A stretch of 64,000 nt of DNA from Heliomarina baculiformis (GCF_019966545.1 NZ_JAIMIC010000004.1:422873-486872), one strand, 5' to 3'. Shown: positions 44,733 through 54,121, counted from the stretch's first letter. Notes: generated by a model from the sequence alone, not told the origin. Numbers and translations are program-made.

Positions 44733-45712
44733 TCTCCCTCGGCTTTCCCTGGGCGCTTTTACTTCTGCCGCTGCCACTGCTGGTCCATTACCTCGTCCCC
44801 GACCATCGCGAACGGGTGCCCGCCCTGCGCATCCCGTTCTTTCGCCGTGTCGTCGAAACGGCCGGCAGCGAACCGGGACCGGGATCGGTGGTGCTGGGCC
44901 GAAGCCTTTTGCAAACCGCCACCGGCATCCTGATCTGGTGCCTGCTGATCCTCGCGCTGGCCCGGCCCGAGAAAGTCGGCCAGCCCATCGAGCTCAGCAA
45001 ATCCGCTCGCGACGTGGTGCTGGCCATCGACATCTCCGGTTCGATGGATGCGCGCGATTTCCAGACACCGGCGGGCGAAACCCTGCAACGGCTGCAAGGG
45101 GTCAAGAACGTGGTCAGCAGCTTTATCGAAGGGCGCGAAGGCGACCGCATAGCGCTGATCGTCTTTGGCTCAAGGGCTTATGTGCAATCGCCGCTCACGC
45201 AGGATCTGCAAACCATCGGCGACCTGCTCGACCAGACCACCGTCGGCATGGCCGGTCCGCATACCGCGTTGGGTGACTCCATCGGGCTGGCGATCCGCAC
45301 CTTTGAAGCCAGCGAAATCGACCAGCGCCTGCTCATCCTGCTCTCGGACGGCACCGATACGGTCAGCCGGATGAGCCCGGTGAACGCTGCCGAAATCGCC
45401 CGCAACAAGGGGATCGAAATCTTTACCATCGGCGTCGGCAACCCACAGGCCTCGGGCGAGGACAAGGTCGATCTCGAGACCCTGAAACAGATCGCCGCGC
45501 GCACCCGGGGACAGTATTTCTTTGCGCAGGATCAGGACGGGCTGCAACAGGTCTATGACCGGATCGACGCGCTGGCCCCGCGCGAAACCGAAACGCTTTC
45601 CTACCGGCCACGACGGTCGCTGGCCTGGATACCGCTTGCGCTGATCGCGGCGCTTGGACTTGGGGTGACTGCTTATCTCGTCCTGACCACACGGCAGAGG
45701 GCGCATCCATGA
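44729..45712 (+). CDS. VWA-domain membrane protein (BatA-like)
   Basis: A 327-residue von Willebrand A protein anchored by helices at both ends (residues about 7-20 and 60-78 N-terminal; 300-320 C-terminal). The MIDAS motif is intact: AIDISGSMDARDF, then QTTVGMAGPHTALGDSIGLA and LLSDGTDT. The GTG start has a good GGAGAGG site and overlaps the DUF4381 stop by 4 bp; an ATG six codons upstream is the alternative. It likely binds metal and partners with MoxR at the membrane. Confidence 0.92.
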   Translation: MISLGFPWALLLLPLPLLVHYLVPDHRERVPALRIPFFRRVVETAGSEPGPGSVVLGRSLLQTATGILIWCLLILALARPEKVGQPIELSKSARDVVLAIDISGSMDARDFQTPAGETLQRLQGVKNVVSSFIEGREGDRIALIVFGSRAYVQSPLTQDLQTIGDLLDQTTVGMAGPHTALGDSIGLAIRTFEASEIDQRLLILLSDGTDTVSRMSPVNAAEIARNKGIEIFTIGVGNPQASGEDKVDLETLKQIAARTRGQYFFAQDQDGLQQVYDRIDALAPRETETLSYRPRRSLAWIPLALIAALGLGVTAYLVLTTRQRAHP

Positions 45713-47241
45713 ACTTCTCCCTCGCCATCGAAGTGTTTCATTTCCTGCGCCCGCTCTGGCTTTTGCTTCTGCCGTTGATCGTGATCGCCTGGTGGATGGC
45801 GCGGCGTCAGAACCGCAAGCCCGCCCAGCTTCTCGACCGGATCGCGCCGCATCTGCGCAAGGCGCTCACGGTGGGGGACCGTGGCCATCGCCGGATCGAA
45901 CCCATCGACGGAGTCGCGCTCCTGCTGGCACTGGCCTGCCTTGGCGCTGCCGGTCCGACGTGGTCGCGCGTACCGGACCCTTTCGTCGCCCAGACCGCCC
46001 CTGTCGTCATCGCGCTCAAGGTCACCCCCTCGATGGAGTCCGACGATCTCGCGCCCTCCCGCCTCGAACGCGCCAAGCAAAAGATCCGCGACCTGCTCGA
46101 TCTGCGCGCCGGGGCCCGCACCGCCCTTGTCGCCTACGCCGGGTCAGCTCATGCGGTCGTGCCGATGACCGAAGACGCGAATGTCCTCTATCCTTATCTC
46201 GACGGGCTGTCCCCGGACGTGATGCCGGCCGAAGGGGCCGATGCGCTCGCCGCCATTGCGCTTGCCGAAACGATCCTCGCAAAAGAACCGACGCCCGGCG
46301 GCATTCTCCTTGTTGCCGATGCGCTGGACAGCGCACAGGCGCGCCGTATGGCAGGGACCGAGGGAACGAGCCTCGCAGTGCTCTCCATGCTGCCCTCCGG
46401 CACCAACGATCCGGGGCTCGACGCGGTCGATATCCCGGTGATCGAGGCCAGCGTGGATGACAGCGACATCCGGCAACTCGACAGGCAGCTCAACGCCGCC
46501 TACCAGCGCGCCCTCACCGAAAGCGGCAACCAGCCATGGGACGACAGGGGCTGGATGCTGGCATGGCCCGCGATGTTGCTGGCACTGCTCTGGTTCCGGC
46601 GCGGCTGGACCATGCGCTGGGCGCATCTCTGGCTCGCCGCTTTCCTTCTGGTCCCGGTCCCGCAGGCGCGCGCCGACAGTATCACCGACTGGTTCTTTAC
46701 CCCCGACCAGCAGGGCCGTCTTGCCTATGACCGCAAGGATTACGAACGCGCCGCTGAACTGTTTCAGGACCCAATGTGGCGCGGCTGGGCGCTCATGCGC
46801 GACGGCCAGTATGATGAGGCCGCCAAGGTCTTTCACCGCATCGAAACGCCCGAGGCTTCCTTTGCCGAAGGTCTTTCCCATATCCGCAATCGCGCCTATC
46901 GCGATGGCATCGACGCCTATGAAACCACGCTGGAACGCGATCCGAATTATCCCGGTGCCGCCGAAAATCTCGCCCTCGCACGCGAAATTCTCGACTATGT
47001 TGAAACCGCCCGCGAACAGTCGGATACCGGCGAAGACGAAGGCATCGGCGCGGATGAGGTGGTCTTTGACAACGAAGACGAACGCGGCGCGGATACCGAG
47101 ATGGAGGCTGGTGAGGAGTCGGGCGATGCACTTCTCACCACGGATCAGTGGATGAACACGGTCGATACCAACACCGGCGATTTCCTGCGCCAGCGTTTCG
47201 CCATCGAGGCGGCGCAGCAGACTGGCGAGGCCTCGCGATGA
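45709..47241 (+). CDS. VWA/TPR membrane protein (BatB/BatC-like fusion)
   Basis: A 510-residue protein with an N-terminal VWA domain between membrane helices (about residues 14-30, 65-80 and 285-325) and a C-terminal periplasmic TPR part (RLAYDRKDYERAAELF, ALMRDGQYDEAAKVF, NRAYRDGIDAYETTLERDPN). It thus looks like BatB joined to BatC. The MIDAS is degenerate: the usual D-x-S-x-S reads KVTPS (in VVIALKVTPSMES), so metal binding is doubtful. The C-terminal end is strongly acidic. It overlaps both neighbours by 4 bp. Confidence 0.88.
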   Translation: MNFSLAIEVFHFLRPLWLLLLPLIVIAWWMARRQNRKPAQLLDRIAPHLRKALTVGDRGHRRIEPIDGVALLLALACLGAAGPTWSRVPDPFVAQTAPVVIALKVTPSMESDDLAPSRLERAKQKIRDLLDLRAGARTALVAYAGSAHAVVPMTEDANVLYPYLDGLSPDVMPAEGADALAAIALAETILAKEPTPGGILLVADALDSAQARRMAGTEGTSLAVLSMLPSGTNDPGLDAVDIPVIEASVDDSDIRQLDRQLNAAYQRALTESGNQPWDDRGWMLAWPAMLLALLWFRRGWTMRWAHLWLAAFLLVPVPQARADSITDWFFTPDQQGRLAYDRKDYERAAELFQDPMWRGWALMRDGQYDEAAKVFHRIETPEASFAEGLSHIRNRAYRDGIDAYETTLERDPNYPGAAENLALAREILDYVETAREQSDTGEDEGIGADEVVFDNEDERGADTEMEAGEESGDALLTTDQWMNTVDTNTGDFLRQRFAIEAAQQTGEASR

Positions 47242-48494
47242 GACGCCTTGCTGCCATCGTCGTGATGCTTTTCTTGTTCGCTGTGCCGCTCTCGGCGCAG
47301 GACGCGCAGCCCACCGCCAGTGCCGAACTCGAAGTGAACGAGGTGATCCCCGGCCAGTACACGACCCTGCGCATCGCGGTGCTCGTGCCGACATGGATGG
47401 CAGGCCCGGTCGACTTTCCCTCCTTCGAGATGCCCAACCTCCGGGTACGCCTGCCACCGGAATCCACTGGCCCGATCAGCCGCCGCGTAAACGGCGAAAC
47501 ATGGTCCGGCGTGGCGCGGCGCTATCTCTTGTCGCCAATGGTGCCGGGGCAATTCGCAATTCCCGCCCAGACCCTGCTGGTCCGCTACGCGCAGCCGGGC
47601 CAGACCGACCCGCTCGAGGCTACGCTGTCCACGCCCGCCCTCCTGCTCACCGGCATCCTGCCAAATGGGGCCGAGGATCTCGACCCGTTCATCGCCGCCT
47701 CTGGCCTGACACTGTCTCAGGAGATGCCCGGCAAGACCACCGATCTGCAACCGGGCGAAGCGGTTAAACGCGTGGTCACGGCCAGCATCGAAGGCGCATC
47801 GCCCATCGTCCTGCCACCGATGTTGTCCCCGGTCGACATTCCCGGCATCCGCACCTACCCGGATGCGCCGCAGGTCAGCGAGGTTGCCGACGGGGGCGAC
47901 CTGTCCGGTACGCGCATCGAAAGCGTGACCTACATGGCGCAATCCGGCGGCAGCGGTGCGCTGCCCGAGGTCACGCTGCGCTGGTACAACCTCTCGACGG
48001 GCGCGGTCGAAACAGCCAGCCTTCCCGGCGCGGACATCTCCGTCGATGCGCCGGTGGCCGAGCCTTTGCGCGATACCGGCCCGATCTGGCGCATGGCCGC
48101 GTTGGGTCTCGCGGTGGTCCTTGTCTGCGCCCTCATCCTGCGCTGGGCATGGCCGCGCGCCTCGGCCCGCGCCGCCAGCCACCGCGCCGCGCGTCTTGCC
48201 AGCAAGGCCCACGCTGAAAAGCTGATGATCCAAGCCATCGACCGGCAGGATTATCCCGCCACACGCCGCGCCCTCGACGAATGGCAAAACCGTTCGCCGC
48301 GCACAACCGCGACCGATATGCGCCCCATCCGCGCGGCACTCACTACCATCGCTGGCAAGCTCTACGGCACCGATCCGCAACCTGTGCCCGACAGCGACTG
48401 GTCCACCCTCAAAAAGGCCGTGACGCAAGCCGGGAAGGGCAGGGACCAGCAAAAACCAACCGCCCTGCCGCCGCTCAACCCGTCAACCGTTTGA
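47238..48494 (+). CDS. BatD-like exported membrane protein
   Basis: A 418-residue protein with a signal peptide (MRRLAAIVVMLFLFAVPLSAQ), a periplasmic beta-rich part (ASAELEVNEVIPGQYTTLRI and on) and one C-terminal membrane helix (about residues 290-310, WRMAALGLAVVLVCALILRW). This is the BatD/oxygen-tolerance protein layout. The start at the ATGA overlap with the preceding gene is chosen over an in-frame extension. It is the last gene of the MoxR chain; its 3' end overlaps the convergent LysR gene by 12 bp. Confidence 0.87.
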   Translation: MRRLAAIVVMLFLFAVPLSAQDAQPTASAELEVNEVIPGQYTTLRIAVLVPTWMAGPVDFPSFEMPNLRVRLPPESTGPISRRVNGETWSGVARRYLLSPMVPGQFAIPAQTLLVRYAQPGQTDPLEATLSTPALLLTGILPNGAEDLDPFIAASGLTLSQEMPGKTTDLQPGEAVKRVVTASIEGASPIVLPPMLSPVDIPGIRTYPDAPQVSEVADGGDLSGTRIESVTYMAQSGGSGALPEVTLRWYNLSTGAVETASLPGADISVDAPVAEPLRDTGPIWRMAALGLAVVLVCALILRWAWPRASARAASHRAARLASKAHAEKLMIQAIDRQDYPATRRALDEWQNRSPRTTATDMRPIRAALTTIAGKLYGTDPQPVPDSDWSTLKKAVTQAGKGRDQQKPTALPPLNPSTV

Positions 48495-49427
48495 GACAGC
48501 CGCAGGACCCTCGACCGTCTCCAGCAGGCGCGTAAGCTCCTCCCGCCAGCCAGATTTAACCCGCTCGGCAAGCCGCGAGAGCGGCCGGTGCACCGGCGTG
48601 TAAAGCGTATAGGCATAGGGCACCGTCTCGGCCATCGGCCGAAAGGTGACCCCGTCTCCCGCGATGCCCACAAGTTGCTCGGTCACCGCAGACAGCGGAT
48701 CGACAATCGCACAGCAACGCCCCGCCGCGATGAAATGCATCAGCGGCAGAAAGAACTGGCACTGCACCTCCAGCCGGAACCGCGCGCCCACCTGACCGAA
48801 AGCGGCCTGCACGCTATGGTTATGGGGATGATCGCGGGTCAGCCCGCCCATCGGCTCCGAATCCAGATCGGCAATCGAAACGACCGACCGTTCTGCCAGC
48901 CGGTGCCGCGTCGGAATCGCGCAAAGACAGCGGGTCTCGATGACCTCTTCGCGCACAATTTGAGCATTCGCATCGCCGGGCAGATGATCGCCAAACCCGA
49001 AATCGATCGACTGGCTCCCGGCCAACTGGCGAATCTGCGGCGTGGTCCGGGTGAGCAGCGACAGCGTGATATCGTGATCCGGCGCGATCACCCGGCTCAG
49101 GAAATTCGGCATCAGATAGGTCGCCGGCCCCGGCATGGTCGCCAGCGTCAACTGTCCCACCTCGGCCTTGGAAAGCCGCTTCATCGTGCCGTTCAGCCGG
49201 TTCAACCGGCTGATGATTTCTTCTGACTCATCAAATAGATAATGTGCCTCTGGTACCGGCACCATCTGCCGCCCCTCGCGCCGGAAGAGTTCAATCCCAA
49301 GGCTCTCTTCCAGCGCCTTGATCGCCAGCGAAACCGCTGGCTGGGTCCGGTTCAGATTGCGCGCCGCCTGGCTGAGCGAGGCCGATTTCATCACCTCGCG
49401 AAAGGCGATCAACTGGGAAATATTCAT
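48483..49427 (-). CDS. LysR-family transcriptional regulator
   Basis: A 314-residue LysR regulator. The N-terminal winged helix-turn-helix is clear (FREVMKSASLSQAARNLNRT, then QPAVSLAIKALEESLGIELF), followed by a periplasmic-binding-like effector domain. It is read away from the TAXI-TRAP transporter and FAD oxidoreductase genes across a 116-bp gap. The layout suggests it controls them in response to their substrate. Confidence 0.93.
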   Translation of the reverse strand: MNISQLIAFREVMKSASLSQAARNLNRTQPAVSLAIKALEESLGIELFRREGRQMVPVPEAHYLFDESEEIISRLNRLNGTMKRLSKAEVGQLTLATMPGPATYLMPNFLSRVIAPDHDITLSLLTRTTPQIRQLAGSQSIDFGFGDHLPGDANAQIVREEVIETRCLCAIPTRHRLAERSVVSIADLDSEPMGGLTRDHPHNHSVQAAFGQVGARFRLEVQCQFFLPLMHFIAAGRCCAIVDPLSAVTEQLVGIAGDGVTFRPMAETVPYAYTLYTPVHRPLSRLAERVKSGWREELTRLLETVEGPAAVSNG

Positions 49428-49543
49428 GGCTTCACATTTGCTGAACTTATCGAACTAAAACAATTTCAAATTTGTTTTTATATCTCGAGATTTGCAAGCT
49501 TCCCGTCATCGTAAACAACAAGAACCAATTCAGGGAGCTTTCG

Positions 49544-50551
49544 ATGACGATTCTCAGAACCCTTGCAGGGGCCGCGACCCTTGCCGTCCTGGGCGGCGCA
49601 CTCGCCGCGCAGACGCCCACCTTTTTCCGTATCGGCACCGGCGGGGCAGGGGGCACCTATTTTCCGATCGGCGGCACCATCGCCAATGCCATCTCGGCCC
49701 CTCCCGGCTCGCGCCCCTGCGACGAAGGCGGCCAGTGCGGCGTGCCCAACCTGATCGCCATCGCGCAATCGACCACCGCCTCGGTCTTCAACGTGGCCGC
49801 CGTCCAGAACGGCGAGCTTGAAGCCGGTCTTGCCGCCGCCGACATCGTGCATGACAGCTATCACGGCACCGGCAAATTCGAAGGCAAGGCGCATGAGAAA
49901 CTGCGCGTCGTCGCCAACCTCTACCCCGAGGACCTGCATCTGGTCATGCCCGCAGGCACGACCATCGAGTCCTTTGCCGATCTCGAAGGCAAACGCGTCG
50001 GCATCGCGCAGGCCGGTTCGGGCACGCAGGTCGCCGTGCTGACGATGATGGAAGGCTGGGGCATCACCCGCGACAACATCGAAGAGGCCGAGCTGAACAA
50101 TTCGCAATCCGCTGAACGTCTCGCCGACGGTCAGCTTGACGCCTATTTCTACGCCGCGGGCTGGCCGGTTGCCGCGATGGTCCAGCTTGCCTCGACCAAG
50201 GGCATGGCGCTGCATTCCTTTACCGATGAGGATCTGAAAAAGATCAACGATCTGGTGCCGGCCTATATTCCCTCGACCATCCCCGCCGGCGTCTATGAAG
50301 GCATCGACACCGAAATCAAGACACCTGCCGTGTCCGCGCTGCTGGTGATGTCCGCCGATCTGGACGAAGAACTCGTCTATGGGATCACCAAGGCGATGTG
50401 GAACGAAAACAGCCGCAAGCTGCTCGACAACGGCCATGCCAAGGGCAAGCAGGTGACACTCGAAACCGCGCTGGACGGGATCGACTCGCTGGATGTGCCG
50501 CTGCACCCCGGTGCCGAGAAGTTCTACCGCGAAATCGGTATGCTCGACTAA
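49544..50551 (+). CDS. TAXI-family TRAP transporter solute-binding protein
   Basis: A 335-residue periplasmic binding protein of the TAXI (TRAP-associated extracytoplasmic immunogenic) family. The signal peptide is LRTLAGAATLAVLGGALAAQ; the mature part begins TFFRIGTGGAGGTYFPIGG, the family hallmark, with YPEDLHLVMPAGT and RVGIAQAGSGTQVA later. The ATG after CAGGGAGC is chosen over an upstream in-frame ATG that lacks a site and a signal. It delivers an organic-acid or amino-acid-like ligand to the fused permease downstream. Confidence 0.94.
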   Translation: MTILRTLAGAATLAVLGGALAAQTPTFFRIGTGGAGGTYFPIGGTIANAISAPPGSRPCDEGGQCGVPNLIAIAQSTTASVFNVAAVQNGELEAGLAAADIVHDSYHGTGKFEGKAHEKLRVVANLYPEDLHLVMPAGTTIESFADLEGKRVGIAQAGSGTQVAVLTMMEGWGITRDNIEEAELNNSQSAERLADGQLDAYFYAAGWPVAAMVQLASTKGMALHSFTDEDLKKINDLVPAYIPSTIPAGVYEGIDTEIKTPAVSALLVMSADLDEELVYGITKAMWNENSRKLLDNGHAKGKQVTLETALDGIDSLDVPLHPGAEKFYREIGMLD

Positions 50552-50566
50552 GCACCCCTCAAACAG

Positions 50567-50595
50567 GTATCGGGCGGCCCCGCGCCGCCTGATAC
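50567..50595 (+). repeat. Stem-loop between binding-protein and permease genes
   Basis: A 12-bp stem with one G-U pair (50567-50578 with 50584-50595) and a CCCGC loop. There is no T-run. Such intercistronic hairpins often protect the upstream mRNA end, giving more binding protein than permease. Confidence 0.65.
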
Positions 50596-50650
50596 ATTTC
50601 TACCCGGGTGATCGCAGGTCCTGCGGCCCGGCGCGCAGCAAAGGCATCCC

Positions 50651-52873
50651 ATGACCCAGACCTCTCATGACAGCACCGACAATGACGTCCTGAGCGCCGA
50701 AGAACTGGCCGAAATCGAACGCAAATACGACGAAGGCGCCGCGACCCGCGCCGTTGGCGGAGCCATGGCCCTATTTCTGCGGGCCGTCGCCCTTGCCTTT
50801 GCGGTCTATCACTTCATTACCGCAGGTTTCGGCTTGCCCGCCGATCACTGGCACATGGGCTGGCACCTCGCCGGGCTGTTCATCCTGATCTACGCCTTCT
50901 ACCCCCTGCGCGGCAGCAAGGGCGCCTATGAGATGCAGGTCTCGCGCTGGCGCATCGGCAACGTGCCGATCTTCGATCTGGTGTTGATGGTACTCGGGGT
51001 CGCCAGCGCCCTCTACCTCGGCTTTGCATGGCGCGGCGTGCCCGCGCTCGGGATCGAGGAACAGATGTTCCGCATGGGCAATCCCAACACCTATGACATG
51101 GTCTTTGGCTGCATCCTGATCCTGCTGGTGCTCGACATCGCGCGGCGCACGCTGGGCTGGATCCTGCCTCTCATCATCTGCGTCTTCATGAGCTACGCAC
51201 TCTTTGGCCCCTATTTCCCGGGTATCCTGCAACATCCCGGCGTGAAATTCCGCACTTTCGTTTCGTCTATGTACTTCCCGCAAGAGGGCATCTTTGGCGT
51301 CACCCTCTGGGTCACCTCCACCATCGTTTTCCACTTTGTCCTCTTTGGCGTCGTCGCACAACGCACCGGCCTTGGCGCGCTGTTCATCGACAATGCCACC
51401 ATCCTCGCCGGGCGTTATCGTGGCGGACCGGCCAAGGTCTCGGTCGTCTCCTCGGCGTTTTTCGGCACGATTTCCGGGTCCTCCGTGGCCAACACGGTCT
51501 CCACCGGCTCGCTCACCATTCCCAACATGAAACGTCTGGGCTATCCGGGCCATTTCGCGGGCGGGGTCGAGGCCGCTGCCAGCGCCGGGGGGCAGATCAC
51601 CCCGCCGATCATGGGTGCCGCCGCCTTTATCATGGCCGAGTTTCTCGAGCTTCCCTATACCACCATAGTCATCGCTGCGATCTTCCCCGCGCTGCTGCAT
51701 TACGTGGGTGTCTTTACCGTCGTTCACCTGATGGCCCGCAAGCTGGGTCTCGAAGGCATGGCCAAGGACGCTCTGCCCCGCTTCGTCGAGGTCTGGAAGG
51801 ACGGCTGGGCCAATATCCTGCCGCTGATCGGCATGCTCTACGTGCTCTTCTCCGGCTATACGCCTTACATGGCAGCCTTCTGCGGCATATCCCTCGCGCT
51901 GATCGCTGGCATGGCACGTATCCACGCGCCCCATACGCTGATCTACCCGATCGCCTTCGCGGCCTTTACCATCTGGAAATATATCGGCGACGGGTTCGGC
52001 ACGGATGTGACCGCGATCCTGCTGGTCTCGACGGCGCTCTCTGTTCTGAACCCGCAGGAACGCATTCGCCTGCCCGAGATGTCGCGCACGCTGGAAACCG
52101 GCGTGAAATACGCGCTCGCCGTGGGCGCGGCCTCGGCGGCGGTTGGCATAGTGGTCGGGGTCATCAACACCACCGGCATCGGCTTCCGGCTCGGGTTCAT
52201 GGTCACCTCGGGCGCGGCGACGATGGCGCAGGGGCTGCATGACCTCCTGAGCTTCGGCACGCTCGAACTGCTTTCCACCGCCGATCTCACGCTGTTCCTC
52301 TCGCTCGTGCTGATCGCGCTCGCCTGCATCCTGATGGGGGCGGGCATCCCGACCACGGCGCTTTACATCATGCTGGTCTCGGTCGCCCAGCCTGCGCTGG
52401 CCCAGCTTGGCATCCCGCCCATCGCAAGCCACATGTTCGTGCTGTATTACGGAGTCGTGGCCGAGATCACACCTCCGGTCTGTACCTCGGCCTATGCGGC
52501 CTCGGCGATTGCCAATTCCAATCCGTTCCGCACCGGCGTCTCGGCCTTCACGCTCGGCCTCGGCAAGGTCGTCGCGCCGATGGCTTTCGTCTACGCGCCT
52601 GTCCTCCTCTTTGTCTCCGAGGGCGGCTTCAACTTCGGCGAATTCCTCTACACCGCCAGTTCGGCCATCGCCGGGGTCGTCGCGCTGTCCACCGCCGTTG
52701 TCGGCACCTTTATCGTGCGCGTGCCGGCATGGGGCCGGTGGCTGCTGGCCCTCGCGGGGATCGTGTTCATCGCGCCATCCCCGATGGCCGATCTGGTGGC
52801 GCTGGCGATCTGTGCCCCGGTCCTGCTCTTGCAGATTACCGGGGCGCGACAGGAAAAACTGGCCGGAGCCTGA
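50651..52873 (+). CDS. TRAP transporter fused permease (4TM/12TM)
   Basis: A 740-residue fusion of the small and large TRAP membrane subunits, the normal form for TAXI systems. A hydrophilic N-terminus precedes the DctQ-like part (to about residue 190), followed by the DctM-like part with SAFFGTISGSSVANTVSTGS, AAASAGGQITPPIMGAAAF and MGAGIPTTALYIML, VAEITPPVCTSAYAASAIA. It imports solute with sodium or protons. It is 3 bp upstream of the FAD oxidoreductase. Confidence 0.95.
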   Translation: MTQTSHDSTDNDVLSAEELAEIERKYDEGAATRAVGGAMALFLRAVALAFAVYHFITAGFGLPADHWHMGWHLAGLFILIYAFYPLRGSKGAYEMQVSRWRIGNVPIFDLVLMVLGVASALYLGFAWRGVPALGIEEQMFRMGNPNTYDMVFGCILILLVLDIARRTLGWILPLIICVFMSYALFGPYFPGILQHPGVKFRTFVSSMYFPQEGIFGVTLWVTSTIVFHFVLFGVVAQRTGLGALFIDNATILAGRYRGGPAKVSVVSSAFFGTISGSSVANTVSTGSLTIPNMKRLGYPGHFAGGVEAAASAGGQITPPIMGAAAFIMAEFLELPYTTIVIAAIFPALLHYVGVFTVVHLMARKLGLEGMAKDALPRFVEVWKDGWANILPLIGMLYVLFSGYTPYMAAFCGISLALIAGMARIHAPHTLIYPIAFAAFTIWKYIGDGFGTDVTAILLVSTALSVLNPQERIRLPEMSRTLETGVKYALAVGAASAAVGIVVGVINTTGIGFRLGFMVTSGAATMAQGLHDLLSFGTLELLSTADLTLFLSLVLIALACILMGAGIPTTALYIMLVSVAQPALAQLGIPPIASHMFVLYYGVVAEITPPVCTSAYAASAIANSNPFRTGVSAFTLGLGKVVAPMAFVYAPVLLFVSEGGFNFGEFLYTASSAIAGVVALSTAVVGTFIVRVPAWGRWLLALAGIVFIAPSPMADLVALAICAPVLLLQITGARQEKLAGA

Positions 52874-52876
52874 TAT

Positions 52877-54121
52877 ATGACAGACGACGTGATCATCGTG
52901 GGCGCGGGCCTTGTCGGCATCTGCTGTGCCGTGTCGTTGGCCCGGCGCGGCAAAACCGTGCGGCTCATCGACCGCGACGCACCGGGGCAGGCGACCTCAT
53001 ATGGAAATGCCGGGGTGATCTCGCCCTGGTCCATCGCGCCACAGGCCTCGCCTGGGTTGTGGAAGTCCATCCCTGGGTTGCTGACCTCGCGCGAACGCCC
53101 GCTTCGCGTGCGCCCCGAGACATGGCCGCAGATGATCCGCTGGGGGAGGCGGCTCTTGTCCTACAGCGGAGAGGCCAAGTTCCGCGCAGGCTCGCGCGCG
53201 ATGATCCCACTTTGCGGCCCGTCGATCACCCTCTACCGGCGCCATTTGCAAGCGGCCGGCATCAATGAGGCGCTGGTTGAGGACAGCTGCTATATCCACG
53301 CCTACCGCCGCGATGACGGCGCTGATCTGAACGGTCTCGAATACCGCGTCCGGGCCGAAGCGGGCGCGCGCCTCGAACGGCTGAACGCGGATGAGCTGCA
53401 CGAGATCGAACCCGATCTTGGCCCGGCCTTCCGCTCGGCGGTGATGATCCATGATCAGGCCCGCGCCCTGTCGCCCGGACGGCTCGGCGCGGCGCTGGCC
53501 GAAAACCTGCGCCAGCGTGGCGTTGCCATCGAAACCGCCGCCGTCACGGCGCTGGCCCCCGGCGATAACGGCTGGACCGTCCAGACGAAGGGGCAGAGTT
53601 TTTCTGCGGCAAAAGTCATCCTCTCGGCAGGCGCTTGGTCGGCGGTGCTCTTGCGTCCGCTGGGCATCGACATTCCCCTTATGGCCGAGCGCGGCTATCA
53701 CATGCAGTTCCGCGACCCCGGCATACGGCTCAACAATTCCATCATGGATGTCGACGCCAAGATCGTCGCCAGCTCCATGACCGACGGGATGCGGGTCGCG
53801 GGCGGGGCCGAATTCGGCAGCCTCGATGCGCCCCCCGATCCCAAGCGCGAGGCCCTGCTGCGCGGACAGGCCCGTCGCATCTGCCCCTCGCTCGATGACA
53901 GCAAGGGCGAGCTCTGGATGGGCCGCCGCCCCTCGCTGCCCGACAGCCTTCCGGCGCTGGGACCGCTGCAAGGCGTGCCGCCTGGACTGATCGCAGCCTT
54001 CGGCCATTCGCATTACGGGCTGATGATGGCCCCCGCGACCGGCGAAATCATCGCGGACATGGTGACAGACCAGCCCAGCGATCTGGATGTAAAACCTTAC
54101 GATCCACATCGCTTTGCGTGA
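52877..54121 (+). CDS. FAD-dependent amino-acid-type oxidoreductase (DadA-like)
   Basis: A 414-residue DAO-family flavoenzyme. The FAD dinucleotide fold is VIIVGAGLVGICCAVSLARR at the N-terminus, with LIDRDAPGQATSYGNAGVIS and the C-terminal LPALGPLQGVPPGLIAAFGH and HYGLMMAPATGEIIADMV. D-amino-acid dehydrogenases, sarcosine and related oxidases share this layout. Joined directly to a TAXI-TRAP transporter, it probably oxidises the imported compound. The substrate is not readable. Confidence 0.9.
   Translation: MTDDVIIVGAGLVGICCAVSLARRGKTVRLIDRDAPGQATSYGNAGVISPWSIAPQASPGLWKSIPGLLTSRERPLRVRPETWPQMIRWGRRLLSYSGEAKFRAGSRAMIPLCGPSITLYRRHLQAAGINEALVEDSCYIHAYRRDDGADLNGLEYRVRAEAGARLERLNADELHEIEPDLGPAFRSAVMIHDQARALSPGRLGAALAENLRQRGVAIETAAVTALAPGDNGWTVQTKGQSFSAAKVILSAGAWSAVLLRPLGIDIPLMAERGYHMQFRDPGIRLNNSIMDVDAKIVASSMTDGMRVAGGAEFGSLDAPPDPKREALLRGQARRICPSLDDSKGELWMGRRPSLPDSLPALGPLQGVPPGLIAAFGHSHYGLMMAPATGEIIADMVTDQPSDLDVKPYDPHRFA

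Noticed and set aside
50771..52432. 553-residue minus-strand frame opposite the TRAP permease
   Set aside because: Highly charged low-complexity translation, antisense of hydrophobic helices.
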